NCBI GenBank assembly: GCA_963662675.2 | Contig: CAXXHP010000002.1 | Span: forward strand, 124,001-188,000 | DNA length: 64,000 nucleotides | DNA from: G963662675 sp963662675 | Lineage (GTDB): Bacteria; Bacteroidota; Bacteroidia; Bacteroidales; Prolixibacteraceae | Direction of reading: 5' to 3' | Shown here: in pieces, positions 1 through 8,858 of the stretch | Numbering within the stretch: the first letter of the stretch is position 1 | Layout of the letters: every line of letters begins with the position of its first letter | Program-made: the position numbers and the translations under genes | The notes under the pieces: generated by a model | What the model was told of the DNA's origin: nothing | The model's database searches: none | The model's input: the letters and a program-made list of their open reading frames with translations, nothing else

Positions 1-2490
1 AGAGTTAATGTCTTTAAGATAGCGTCGTCTGCCTTTTATGGTTTCAACATACCCTTTATCGCGAGCCACTTTAATACAGGCATCCATATATTCTTTCACA
101 TGGCTAAAATTTTCAAAATAACCATCTATCAATTCTTTTGCCTCGGTTCGCGAAATATTGAGACGCTCTGAAAGGCCAAATGCAGAAATGCCATAAATGA
201 TTCCAAAGTTGGCCGTTTTAGCCTTTCTTCGCATATCTGAAGAAACTTCCTCCAATGGCACTTTATATATTTTAGCTGCTGTTAGAGAGTGAATATCATC
301 ATTGTGCTTGAAAGCACTAATCATCTGCTCATCTTTGCTCAAAGCAGCCATAATACGTAATTCGATTTGCGAATAGTCAGCCGATAAAAACAAGTGTTCT
401 TTATCCGAAGCAGTAAAGGCCTTTCTCAATTCGCGGCCATTAGCATCACGAATTGGTATGTTTTGTAAGTTCGGATTGGTTGAACTCAATCTTCCGGTAG
501 CTGCAATGGCCTGATTATATGAAGTGTGTATTTTGCCTGTTCTGGCGTTAACCAACTGTGGAAGCGCTTCAACATAAGTTGACAATAGCTTCTTTAGTCC
601 CCTAAACTCCAGTATTTTAGCAATAATGGGGTGTTTATCAATCAACTTTACCAATACTTCTTCGGAGGTTGAATATTGCTTGGTTTTTGTTTTTTTGGCT
701 TTGCTTTCAATCTTTAAATCTTCAAAAAGAATGGGCCCTAATTGTTTTGGCGATGAAAGATTAAAATCCTTCCCGGCCATTCTTTTTATTTCATTCTCCA
801 ATTCAATTAATTGTTCTCTTAAAACATCAGCATACACAGCTAATTCACCTGTATTTAATGTAACTCCGGCCATTTCCATATCAGCCAGAACCGAAATTAG
901 TGGCATCTCAATGTCATTAAAAACGGAACGAACACCTGTTTTATCTAGATCAGGCTCAATGGCATACTTAAGTTGCAAGGTCAGGTCAGCATCCTCACAT
1001 GCATAATCTTTCAATTTCTCAACCGGAACCTGCCTCATGGTAAGTTGCGACTTTCCTTTTTTGCCAATTAGAGTTACGGTTTCAACTTTTTGATAACTCA
1101 GATAGGTTTCGCATAAATAGTCCAAATTATGCTTTAATTCAGGTTGAATGAGATAGTGTGCAATCATGGTATCGAAAAGTGGTCCTTTCACTTCAATCCC
1201 ATATTGCATTAACATCAATATGTCGAATTTAATATTCTGTCCAATTTTACGGATATTCTCGTCTTCAAAAATAAGACGAAACTCTTCCACTATTTTTTGG
1301 GCTTCAACGCGTTCTTTTGGTAACGTCACGCAATAGGCCTCTCCTTTTCGAAAAGCAAAGGACAGGCACACTAATTCTACAGAATGCGTGTCTAATCCGG
1401 TAGTCTCAGTATCAAAGCAAAATTCTTCCTGTACCGACAGTTCAGCCCTTAGGCTTGCACGCTGCATGGCATCTTCAACCAAATAATATTCGTGTGGCGT
1501 ATTTTCAATATTTGTTAGATCAGTCCTTTTTTCAGGAACTGCCATTTCCGGAGACCCAAAAAGAGTACCCTGTTCAAAGGTTAATTCAGCTTGCTTTTGT
1601 ACCTGTGGAGATTTCTTTTGCGCTAAACCCTTAAACTCCAATTCATTAAAAATATCTTTCAACTTGTCCGAATCCGGATCTTCCATGATTAACGATTTTT
1701 CATCAAAATCAATAGGAACATCCAAAATAATTTTTGCCAGTTTTCGTGATAAGCGAACTTGCTCCTCGTTTTCAACAAGCTTCTCTTTCTGCTTGCCTTT
1801 GAGCTCTTGAATGTGTTCATACAAACCATCTACTGAATGATAATCCGAAATCAATTTCATGGCCGTTTTGGGTCCTACCCCAGGGCAGCCAGGAATATTA
1901 TCGGCTGTATCTCCCATCAATCCTAAAATGTCGATCACCTGATCCGGTGTTTGCACCTGAAAATTTTCCTGCACTTCAGGAACTCCCCAAATTTCAACTT
2001 CATTTCCTCCACGACCGGGCTTATACATAAAGATATTTTCAGAAACCAACTGGGCATAATCTTTATCCGGGGTCATCATAAAAACCTGATAACCTTCCTT
2101 CTCTGCCTTTTTAGCAAGGGTGCCAATTACATCATCAGCCTCAAAACCTGATTTCTCTAGGATGGGTATATGATATGCTTCAATTATCTTTCGAACCCAC
2201 GGAATGGCCTTTCTGATATCTTCAGGCATTTCATCCCGATTGGCCTTATATTCATCAAACATTTCGTGCCTGAACGTAGGGGCATGTACATCAAAAACAA
2301 CTGCAATATGCGTCGGGTTTTCTTTATTTAGCAATTGCTCCAATGTATTTACAAATCCAAACATGGTGGAAGTGTTCAATCCTTTTGAGCTAAACCTTGG
2401 GTTTTTTATAAACGCAAAATACGAACGGTAAATTAGCGCATAGGCATCTAGCAAAAACAGTCGTTTATCTTGATCGTTTTGGTCAGGCAT
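1..2490 (-). CDS. polA: DNA polymerase I (3' end beyond window)
   Basis: This is DNA polymerase I, which removes RNA primers and fills gaps in replication and repair. The frame is open from the ATG at 2490 to the left edge, giving 830 codons; the last roughly 100 residues of the family are missing because of the window edge. Read from the start it has the 5'-3' exonuclease domain (FEADDVIG, then CPGVGPKTA of the helix-hairpin-helix), a 3'-5' exonuclease domain that keeps the DxE pair (FDTETTGLD), and the polymerase domain with the motif A sequence SADYSQIELR and the late GRRRYL motif near the edge. The proofreading carboxylates look intact, unlike in some homologues that have lost them. queD ends only 10 bases upstream, so the two genes are probably cotranscribed. 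Confidence 0.96.
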   Translation of the reverse strand, partial: MPDQNDQDKRLFLLDAYALIYRSYFAFIKNPRFSSKGLNTSTMFGFVNTLEQLLNKENPTHIAVVFDVHAPTFRHEMFDEYKANRDEMPEDIRKAIPWVRKIIEAYHIPILEKSGFEADDVIGTLAKKAEKEGYQVFMMTPDKDYAQLVSENIFMYKPGRGGNEVEIWGVPEVQENFQVQTPDQVIDILGLMGDTADNIPGCPGVGPKTAMKLISDYHSVDGLYEHIQELKGKQKEKLVENEEQVRLSRKLAKIILDVPIDFDEKSLIMEDPDSDKLKDIFNELEFKGLAQKKSPQVQKQAELTFEQGTLFGSPEMAVPEKRTDLTNIENTPHEYYLVEDAMQRASLRAELSVQEEFCFDTETTGLDTHSVELVCLSFAFRKGEAYCVTLPKERVEAQKIVEEFRLIFEDENIRKIGQNIKFDILMLMQYGIEVKGPLFDTMIAHYLIQPELKHNLDYLCETYLSYQKVETVTLIGKKGKSQLTMRQVPVEKLKDYACEDADLTLQLKYAIEPDLDKTGVRSVFNDIEMPLISVLADMEMAGVTLNTGELAVYADVLREQLIELENEIKRMAGKDFNLSSPKQLGPILFEDLKIESKAKKTKTKQYSTSEEVLVKLIDKHPIIAKILEFRGLKKLLSTYVEALPQLVNARTGKIHTSYNQAIAATGRLSSTNPNLQNIPIRDANGRELRKAFTASDKEHLFLSADYSQIELRIMAALSKDEQMISAFKHNDDIHSLTAAKIYKVPLEEVSSDMRRKAKTANFGIIYGISAFGLSERLNISRTEAKELIDGYFENFSHVKEYMDACIKVARDKGYVETIKGRRRYLKDINS

Positions 2491-2500
2491 GTTTTCGTTT

Positions 2501-2950
2501 TTAAAGATTATCGGACGCAAACCATTCGGCAAATGATGAGCTTGTCTCAAAAAGCCGCACACTGAGAATTTCGAGATTTTCAGGAAGTAATTTCTTTATC
2601 TTTTCAGCAATGTAAATTACCAGATTTTCAGATGTTGGTTGAAAATTTACGACATGATGACGTTCATACATTTCACCCAATTCAACCAATTTCTCGTGCG
2701 CATAAATATCGTTTATCATTAAAGAGTGGTCTAGTGGGTTAACAATGTTCTCCTTCACTAGCTTCTTCAACACTGTAAAATCAACTACCATCCCATCCTT
2801 GGGGTGTTCCGGTTCACACTTTGGTTCGCCAATAACCGTTATCTGTAATTTATAAGAATGGCCATGTATGTTACGACATAAACCATCGTAATTCAACAAT
2901 GCATGTGACATCTCAAACTCAAACTGCTTCGTCAATCTAACCTTTGTCAT
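2501..2950 (-). CDS. queD: 6-carboxy-tetrahydropterin synthase / PTPS family
   Basis: This 149-residue protein belongs to the 6-pyruvoyl-tetrahydropterin synthase fold. In bacteria it most often converts 7,8-dihydroneopterin triphosphate to 6-carboxytetrahydropterin, the second step of queuosine (preQ0) synthesis. The zinc ligands His16, His29 and His31 are present. The catalytic Cys25 lies in the C-x3-H-x-H pattern (CRNIHGH) typical of QueD. LDHSL and the late FETSS glutamate complete the active site. The ATG at 2950 is chosen because the protein then begins right at the first beta strand. The open frame extends further upstream to 3082, but that part overlaps the neighbouring ArsR gene and its terminator. 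No other queuosine gene is in the window. A PTPS of another pterin pathway cannot be excluded. Confidence 0.88.
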   Translation of the reverse strand: MTKVRLTKQFEFEMSHALLNYDGLCRNIHGHSYKLQITVIGEPKCEPEHPKDGMVVDFTVLKKLVKENIVNPLDHSLMINDIYAHEKLVELGEMYERHHVVNFQPTSENLVIYIAEKIKKLLPENLEILSVRLFETSSSFAEWFASDNL

Positions 2951-2998
2951 TGCAATAAATTTATTCATCGAAATTATAAAACTTCCCGTCAATAAACG

Positions 2999-3024
2999 AA
3001 AAAAGCCGACAAAATAGCCGGCTT
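2999..3024 (-). terminator. Intrinsic terminator of the ArsR-type gene
   Basis: On the minus strand AAGCCGGC (3024-3017) pairs with GTCGGCTT (3010-3003) over 8 bp with one G-U pair, and a run of T follows. It lies 20 bases past the stop of the regulator gene, so queD/polA probably have their own promoter in the 50 bases below it. Confidence 0.75.
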
Positions 3025-3044
3025 CAGAAATATACGTTATGAAT

Positions 3045-3353
3045 TTATTGTTCTCCGCAAGTACAACGCTGCAAGCAGTCAACTATCTGACTTAAAACAT
3101 CATGCTTTAAGTAATAGAAGGTATTTTTGCCTTCACGCTTTGAACATAGCACTCCTTTGTCTTTTAAAATACCAAGGTGGTGCGAAGTTGTAGACTGTTC
3201 AATGCCCAACAACTCATGAATCTCGGTAACCGTTAATCTTTTGCCATTTTCCAAATGCTTCAAGATCGCAATCCTCATAGGATGTGCAATAGCTTTTAAC
3301 ATGTTGGCTGCCATGTCCAAACGATCCGAATTTAATTCTTGAAATTGTACCAT
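3045..3353 (-). CDS. ArsR/SmtB-family transcriptional regulator
   Basis: This is a 102-residue winged-helix regulator. The N-terminal half has the ArsR hallmark KAIAHPMRIAIL followed by a helix-turn-helix (TVTEIHELLGIEQSTTSHHLGIL) and a wing with the KREGKN turn. The C-terminus ends in CLQRCTCGEQ, three closely spaced cysteines that could bind metal or sense redox state. The classical alpha-3 CxC metal site of ArsR/CadC is not obvious, so the ligand is unknown. The gene is divergent from the polyprenyl synthase gene across a 254-base spacer. No metal efflux gene is adjacent, so it may control its own promoter or a distant target. Confidence 0.87.
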   Translation of the reverse strand: MVQFQELNSDRLDMAANMLKAIAHPMRIAILKHLENGKRLTVTEIHELLGIEQSTTSHHLGILKDKGVLCSKREGKNTFYYLKHDVLSQIVDCLQRCTCGEQ

Positions 3354-3579
3354 AGTTCAATTCTAAATAAAACAGATGCAAATATAGATATATTTAATTT
3401 TTTCTAAAAGAAAAGATTTATCATATCTATGACAAATTAACAAAGAAGAAAGAAATATCTTGAAAATCTATTGGTTATGATCCATCTCATCAGCAATTAT
3501 GAGAAAAAACGCCCTTTTGAAAAAGGGTTGCTTATCTTGCTTGAAAAATTGGCACACTATAAAGAATCATTTTATTTAT

Positions 3580-3587
3580 TATTTTTG
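3580..3587 (+). promoter_or_regulatory. -7 promoter box for the polyprenyl synthase
   Basis: TATTTTTG matches the Bacteroidota -7 consensus TAnnTTTG exactly. No clear TTTG -33 element stands at 18-21 bases. The expected transcription start falls at about 3592-3595, so translation from a TTG at 3593 is unlikely and the ATG at 3608 is favoured. Confidence 0.55.
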
Positions 3588-3607
3588 AACGATTGAAAAA
3601 AGACTTC

Positions 3608-4582
3608 ATGACTTCATTGGATATCATTAAAAAACCCATAGAAACGGAATTGAATGATTTTGAAGACTACTTCAAGACCACAATCCAGAGCGATATCCCT
3701 TTACTTTCATTAATCATCAACTACATATTACGGAAAAAGGGCAAGCAGATGCGCCCCATGTTTGTATTTCTGTCTGCTAAAATTGTTGGTGGCTTTAACG
3801 AAACAACACACATGGCTGCCTCTTCCATTGAACTGTTGCATACAGCAACTCTGGTTCACGATGATGTGGTTGATGAATCGTATGAAAGACGCGGAAGCTT
3901 TTCAATAAATGCTCTTTGGAAAAACAAGTTGGCCGTTTTAGTAGGTGACTATATTTTGGCTCGCGGACTTCTACTAAATATTGATAATGAGAATTTTCAG
4001 TTTCTCAAGCTAATCAGCCGATCTGTAAAAGATATGAGCGAAGGGGAAATCCTTCAACTTAGAAAAAGCCGGAAGCTTGATATAGATTACGACACTTACT
4101 TTGAAATCATCCGAAAAAAAACCGCCTCACTCATTGCCACAAGCATGGCTATTGGAACAGCCTCAGTTACAGAAGACAAAGAAGTTATTGAGCGTATGTT
4201 CGAGATCGGTATTGATGCCGGAATTGCCTTCCAAATTAAGGATGACATCTTTGATTATCAAGCGAAAGGAGTGCTTGGAAAACCAACAGGGAATGATATT
4301 AAAGAAAAAAAGATTACCCTGCCTTTACTTTATGTGCTTGAAAAATCAGAAGAGAAAGAAAGAAAACGTATTCTGCATGAAGTAAAACGAAAAAATAAGA
4401 ACACCGCAAAAGTGCAGGAACTGGTTGATTTGGTTGTTGAGCGGGGTGGACTTGAATACGCGACAGAGCAAATGCATCATTACCGCGATAAGGCAATTTC
4501 CGGAATCAATGAGTTTCCAGAATCAGAAGCAAGAACAGCTCTTGTTGAACTGATTAATTACGTGACTACACGGAAGAAATAA
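3608..4582 (+). CDS. Polyprenyl diphosphate synthase (IspA/IspB family)
   Basis: This trans-isoprenyl diphosphate synthase (324 residues) extends an allylic diphosphate with isopentenyl diphosphate to make the side chain of menaquinone or a related long isoprenoid. The first aspartate-rich motif is VHDDVVDES and the second is IKDDIFDYQ, both complete. GKQMRP near the N-terminus and the GNDIKEKKITLPLLY segment are also typical. The first aspartate motif has the DDxxD spacing of long-chain bacterial enzymes. The start is placed at 3608 because the longer TTG frame (3593) would begin at the predicted transcription start. Product chain length cannot be told from sequence by eye. Confidence 0.92.
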   Translation: MTSLDIIKKPIETELNDFEDYFKTTIQSDIPLLSLIINYILRKKGKQMRPMFVFLSAKIVGGFNETTHMAASSIELLHTATLVHDDVVDESYERRGSFSINALWKNKLAVLVGDYILARGLLLNIDNENFQFLKLISRSVKDMSEGEILQLRKSRKLDIDYDTYFEIIRKKTASLIATSMAIGTASVTEDKEVIERMFEIGIDAGIAFQIKDDIFDYQAKGVLGKPTGNDIKEKKITLPLLYVLEKSEEKERKRILHEVKRKNKNTAKVQELVDLVVERGGLEYATEQMHHYRDKAISGINEFPESEARTALVELINYVTTRKK

Positions 4583-4598
4583 TTTTATACTTTGAGTA

Positions 4599-5426
4599 TT
4601 AGAAATACTTAATCTTTTCCCCCAATAAATCGCTCAATAAATTATTTGCCAAACGGCTTGCTCCAATACGGAAAAGATCCGGAGTCAACCATTCATCGCC
4701 TAAAATTTTCTTTACAATGGTAAGATACAAGACAGCATCATCGGTTGTTACAATTCCTCCAGCCGGTTTAAAGCCAACTTTCCTCCCCGTTTTCATCCAA
4801 TAATCCTTAATCGCATGGCACATCACAATAGCCGCTTCTGGCGTTGCCGCAGGGTTCATTTTCCCGGTTGATGTTTTGATAAAATCGGCCCCCGATTCCA
4901 TAGCCAACATTGAGGCATGATGTATCTTATCAGACTCGACTAAGGCTCCTGTTTCAAGAATAACCTTTAAATGTGCATCCCCAATTGCCTCTTTAATGGT
5001 CGTAATTTCTTCACAACAAATTAGCTTTTCCTCATCTAAAAACGACCAAAGAGGAAGAACGATATCAATTTCATCTGCTCCAAATTCAACAGCCATCACA
5101 GCTTCTTTCACTTTTATTTCAATAAAAGTCATTGAAGAAGGAAAACCACCTGCAACCGCGGCAATCTTTACATCTTCGACTGACAAAGTTTCATGTACAG
5201 CTTCAACCATATTGGGATAGACACAAATGGCTGCAACATTTGGAAGACTCGGATAATCATTTGAAAAGTCATTTACTCTTTCTGTAAACACCTTAACATG
5301 ATTGACTGTATCGGTTGAATTTAAAGTTGTAAGATCGATACAAGAAAAAGCCAGCAACATCATCTCCTCTAGATTATTCTGCTCCACACTTGCTTTTATA
5401 GCGTCCAATTCTCCCTTGATAGTCAT
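4599..5426 (-). CDS. deoC: Deoxyribose-phosphate aldolase
   Basis: This class I aldolase (275 residues) cleaves 2-deoxyribose 5-phosphate to acetaldehyde and glyceraldehyde 3-phosphate in deoxynucleoside catabolism. The Schiff-base lysine lies in FIKTSTGK. The second active-site lysine lies in VGFKPAGGI, and EIDIVLPL carries the conserved acidic residue of the barrel. The N-terminal extension of about 25 residues before the barrel is usual in Bacteroidota. The gene ends convergently 16 bases from the polyprenyl synthase and starts 6 bases after the stop of the MazG-like gene, so the two minus-strand genes are probably one transcript. Confidence 0.95.
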   Translation of the reverse strand: MTIKGELDAIKASVEQNNLEEMMLLAFSCIDLTTLNSTDTVNHVKVFTERVNDFSNDYPSLPNVAAICVYPNMVEAVHETLSVEDVKIAAVAGGFPSSMTFIEIKVKEAVMAVEFGADEIDIVLPLWSFLDEEKLICCEEITTIKEAIGDAHLKVILETGALVESDKIHHASMLAMESGADFIKTSTGKMNPAATPEAAIVMCHAIKDYWMKTGRKVGFKPAGGIVTTDDAVLYLTIVKKILGDEWLTPDLFRIGASRLANNLLSDLLGEKIKYF

Positions 5427-5432
5427 CGCTTC

Positions 5433-5783
5433 TTATTTTAGTTTCACATTATTTTTATGCCTGTCAATATCCCGACTGGTTTTCTTCTCTATATTTTTCA
5501 AAAATGCGTCATTCAAATCTATGCCGGTTTGGTTTGCCATACAAATTAACACCCAAAGCACATCGGCCATTTCATCAGCCAGATCTTTGCCTTCATCCGA
5601 TGGCTTAAACGATTGATCTCCGTATTTCCGAGCCATCAAACTTGCCAGTTCTCCAACTTCTTCCGTTAGAATGGCCATGTTTGTTAACTCGCTAAAATAG
5701 CGAACACCTATAGTCTTAATCCATTGATCAACCATTTTCTGAGCTTGGGGGATGGATATCGGATGAATTTCGGGTTGCTTCAT
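5433..5783 (-). CDS. MazG-like nucleotide pyrophosphohydrolase
   Basis: A 116-residue all-alpha NTP pyrophosphatase domain protein. The metal-binding EExxE helix appears as EEVGELASL and the downstream ExxD helix as DLADEMADVLW, together giving the four acidic ligands of the MazG/dUTPase-2 fold. Proteins of this size act alone as dimers or tetramers that hydrolyse non-canonical or excess (d)NTPs to the monophosphate. The preferred substrate cannot be read from sequence. It lies 6 bases upstream of deoC and 59 bases downstream of dtd on the same strand, suggesting a small housekeeping operon for nucleotide and aminoacyl-tRNA quality control. Confidence 0.88.
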   Translation of the reverse strand: MKQPEIHPISIPQAQKMVDQWIKTIGVRYFSELTNMAILTEEVGELASLMARKYGDQSFKPSDEGKDLADEMADVLWVLICMANQTGIDLNDAFLKNIEKKTSRDIDRHKNNVKLK

Positions 5784-5842
5784 TCAAAAGAAGTTTACGT
5801 TTTGAGTTATACGAAATAAAAAAGTTCAAGTTAAGCAGAGAG

Positions 5843-6298
5843 CTAAAAGTCTTTATTTTTTGAGTCCATAACAATAGTAACAGGGCCATCGTTTACCAAT
5901 GCCACATCCATATGTGCACCAAATTCACCGCTTCCTACTTCCTTTTTGAGTTTTGCCGAAAGTTCGCGAATAAATTTTTCATACATGGGTATTGCAAAAT
6001 CGCCTTTAGATGCTCTGATATATGATGGCCGGTTTCCCTTTTTTGTGCTGGCATGCAGGGTAAACTGACTAACCACAATAGCTCCGCCATCAACATCTAT
6101 CAATGACCTATTCATCACGCCTCCCTCATCGTTAAATATCCGAAGCTGACTAATCTTATTCACCAACCAGTTGATGTCGTCATCAACGTCTGCATCTTCA
6201 ATACCCAATAGAATGAGCAATCCTTGTCCGATTGACGATTTAACTTTTTCATTAATGGTTACCGAAGCTTGGGAAACCCGTTGAACTACAACTCTCAT
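5843..6298 (-). CDS. dtd: D-aminoacyl-tRNA deacylase
   Basis: Dtd (151 residues) removes D-amino acids, notably D-tyrosine, and mischarged glycine from tRNA. The two motifs that form the active site across the dimer are present: SQFTLHA in the middle and NDGPVT near the C-terminus. The start is the ATG at 6298, giving the canonical MRVVVQRVSQASV N-terminus. A longer frame to 6337 adds 13 residues not seen in the family. The gene is divergent from the TonB receptor at 6461. Confidence 0.95.
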   Translation of the reverse strand: MRVVVQRVSQASVTINEKVKSSIGQGLLILLGIEDADVDDDINWLVNKISQLRIFNDEGGVMNRSLIDVDGGAIVVSQFTLHASTKKGNRPSYIRASKGDFAIPMYEKFIRELSAKLKKEVGSGEFGAHMDVALVNDGPVTIVMDSKNKDF

Positions 6299-6460
6299 CT
6301 CAAAAATATTTATGCAATTACACTTTTCCCAGAACAAGCTTTAATAAATGGTGTTTAATGTTGTTAAGACATGGCTAAACAATACTTTTGCCTATATCCG
6401 AAAAAATTTAGTCAAAGATAATAATTCAGTATTCGTTGGCATAAGTGATAATTATATTTA

Positions 6461-8845
6461 ATGATGAAGTTAATCGTTATATGGATTTTTATTTTCTCAG
6501 GAATAAATCTGGCTATCGCTCAACAGGCCATTGTACAGGGACGAGTTTATGATGGAGAAAATAATGAGGGAATAGCTTTTGCAAATATTGCTGTTTCGGG
6601 AACAACATTAGGAACTGTTACCAATGAAGATGGCTCTTACCAGATTTCAGGTCTGGCTCCGGGTTTTATCCGAATTGAGGTTTCTGTAGTTGGCTATCAG
6701 AATAAAGTTTCAGCTGAGATTGAAATCAGCAATTCTAAGCCCAGCAATTTAGATATTGAACTTGTCAAAAGTAATACGCAACTACAAGAGGTGACTGTTG
6801 CGGCAACCTTATTCCGCAAGACTGCAGAAAGTCCTCTTTCACTAAAAAACATAGGTATTTCGGAGATAGAAAAGAGTCCGGGTGCCAATCGAGATATATC
6901 TAAGGTTATTCAGTCATTCCCGGGCGTTCAATCTACCCCTTCCTTTCGAAATGATATTATCATTCGTGGCGGCGGCCCTTCAGAAAGTCGTTTTTTTCTC
7001 GATGGAGTTGAGGTGCCAAACATCAATCATTTTGCGACACAGGGTGCATCTGGTGGGCCCGTTGGCATTTTAAATGCAGACCTGCTGCGCGAAGTAAATT
7101 ATTATTCAGGAGCATTCCCCGCGAATAGGGGAAACGCCTTAAGCGGGGTATTTGAATTTTATCAGGTTGATGGAAATTCCGATAATATGAGAGCTCAAGC
7201 ATCTATTGGTGCGTCTGAGGTAAGTGCGACTTTTGACGGTCCTATTGGCAAAAATACAACATACATTGTATCGGCTCGACGCTCCTATTTGCAACTCCTT
7301 TTTAAGGCCTTGGGACTGCCTTTCTTGCCCACCTTCAACGACTTTCAATTTAAATTGAAATCAAAAATAGACAGGAAAAATGAAATCACCTTTATTGGGC
7401 TTGGTGCTATTGATAAATTCTCCCTCAACCTGAATATTGAAGATCCAGATGACCAGCAGAAATACATTTTGTCTTCCATTCCTGAAAACGATCAATGGAG
7501 CTATACTGCCGGCGTTGTATTGAAGCATTACCGTGAAAACGGATATCATACTTTTGTTTTCAGTAGAAGCCACCTGAACAACACGGCTATAAAATATCTT
7601 GACAATGATTACAGCTCCGAAGATTATAAAACGCTGGATTATTCTTCTGAAGAGATAGAGAACAAACTACGCTTTGAAAGCACAACCCGAATGGGAAACA
7701 TAAAGCTTAATTATGGCACTAACCTCGATATTGTAAGGTATACGAACTCGAGCCAACAAAAACGCTATTATCCCGATGGTCTTTTAAATGTAGATTTCAG
7801 TACAAAATTAAACCTGATAAAATGGGGACTGTTTGCTCAGGCCAGCAATAAGTTTTTTAACGAAAAACTCAGTCTATCCCTTGGAATACGCCTTGATGCC
7901 AACAATTACTCATCTAGCATGCGCTCAATATTCAATCAGTTTTCACCCCGGCTTTCAATGGCCTACCAGCTCAATCCAGATTGGAGTGTGAACTTCAATA
8001 CCGGACGCTACTACCAGCTACCTCCATATACAAGCCTCGGCTACAAAGAGAATGATGAATTCATAAATAAATCAAACAATCTGACCTACATTAAAGCAGA
8101 TCATTTGATTGCGGGGGTTGAATTCAAACCTCAACAAAATGTAGTTTTTTCGGTAGAAGGATTTCTAAAAAAATATAACAACTACCCCTTCTCGGTACAA
8201 GACTCTATTAGTTTGGCAAATCTGGGTGCAGACTTTGGCGTGATTGGCAACGAAGAAGTAACATCAACATCAAAGGGACGGGCTTATGGTCTGGAATTTC
8301 AGACCCGCATAGCCACATCCAATAAATTCAATCTGAATATTTCATATACTCTGGTACGAAGTGAATTTGAAGATAAAAATGAGAAATATATTGTGTCGAG
8401 CTGGGACAGCAAGCACCTGTTGGTACTGACCACTACTAAAAACCTAAACAGAAACTGGAGTATTGGTTCCAGATGGCGGTTCGTGGGAGGGTTGCCATTT
8501 ACTCCCTACAACATGGAGCGTTCATCAATAATTGCTGCCTGGAATGCAAATAACGGTCCTTACCATGATACAGACCTCTTAAATAGCAAACGTTTTGATC
8601 CCTTCCACCAACTGGATCTCAGGATAGACAAAGCTTATTACCTAAATAAAATTACAGCTAAGTTTTACATCGACATTCAGAACCTGTACAACTTCCAAAA
8701 TAATGATCAGGATATTCTTATCCGGGAAGAAGATGACAACGGACAATTTATAACCACTGCTGATGGAGAAAATTATATTCTGCGACGTGTTAAAAATACT
8801 TCGGGAACAGTTTTACCGACCATCGGAATCATTATTGAGTTTTGA
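6461..8845 (+). CDS. TonB-dependent outer-membrane receptor
   Basis: A 794-residue outer-membrane receptor. A signal peptide covers about residues 1-21 (cleavage near AIAQQ). It is followed by a CarboxypepD_reg-like beta-sandwich (about 23-110: GRVYDGENNEGIAFANI, GTVTNEDGSYQISG), a plug domain (about 115-235, with IIIRGGGPSESRFFLDGVEVP) and a C-terminal 22-strand-type barrel ending in the aromatic-rich GIIIEF. Such receptors import a siderophore, vitamin, peptide or glycan using TonB energy. No SusD partner, sigma or anti-sigma gene is adjacent, so the substrate is unknown and this is probably not a SusC/D pair. The lipoate ligase that follows after 13 bases appears to have its own promoter. 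Confidence 0.93.
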   Translation: MMKLIVIWIFIFSGINLAIAQQAIVQGRVYDGENNEGIAFANIAVSGTTLGTVTNEDGSYQISGLAPGFIRIEVSVVGYQNKVSAEIEISNSKPSNLDIELVKSNTQLQEVTVAATLFRKTAESPLSLKNIGISEIEKSPGANRDISKVIQSFPGVQSTPSFRNDIIIRGGGPSESRFFLDGVEVPNINHFATQGASGGPVGILNADLLREVNYYSGAFPANRGNALSGVFEFYQVDGNSDNMRAQASIGASEVSATFDGPIGKNTTYIVSARRSYLQLLFKALGLPFLPTFNDFQFKLKSKIDRKNEITFIGLGAIDKFSLNLNIEDPDDQQKYILSSIPENDQWSYTAGVVLKHYRENGYHTFVFSRSHLNNTAIKYLDNDYSSEDYKTLDYSSEEIENKLRFESTTRMGNIKLNYGTNLDIVRYTNSSQQKRYYPDGLLNVDFSTKLNLIKWGLFAQASNKFFNEKLSLSLGIRLDANNYSSSMRSIFNQFSPRLSMAYQLNPDWSVNFNTGRYYQLPPYTSLGYKENDEFINKSNNLTYIKADHLIAGVEFKPQQNVVFSVEGFLKKYNNYPFSVQDSISLANLGADFGVIGNEEVTSTSKGRAYGLEFQTRIATSNKFNLNISYTLVRSEFEDKNEKYIVSSWDSKHLLVLTTTKNLNRNWSIGSRWRFVGGLPFTPYNMERSSIIAAWNANNGPYHDTDLLNSKRFDPFHQLDLRIDKAYYLNKITAKFYIDIQNLYNFQNNDQDILIREEDDNGQFITTADGENYILRRVKNTSGTVLPTIGIIIEF

Positions 8846-8846
8846 T

Positions 8847-8854
8847 TAAATTTG
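8847..8854 (+). promoter_or_regulatory. -7 promoter box immediately before lplA
   Basis: TAAATTTG fits TAnnTTTG exactly and fills most of the 13-base gap between the receptor stop codon and the lplA ATG at 8859. Only four bases separate box and ATG, so transcripts from here would be leaderless. No good -33 element was seen. Confidence 0.45.
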
Positions 8855-8858
8855 CGGC

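Noticed and set aside
626..1006. Open frame of 126 codons on the plus strand
   Set aside because: It lies antisense inside polA, has no homology that I recognise, and follows the codon structure of the polymerase gene.
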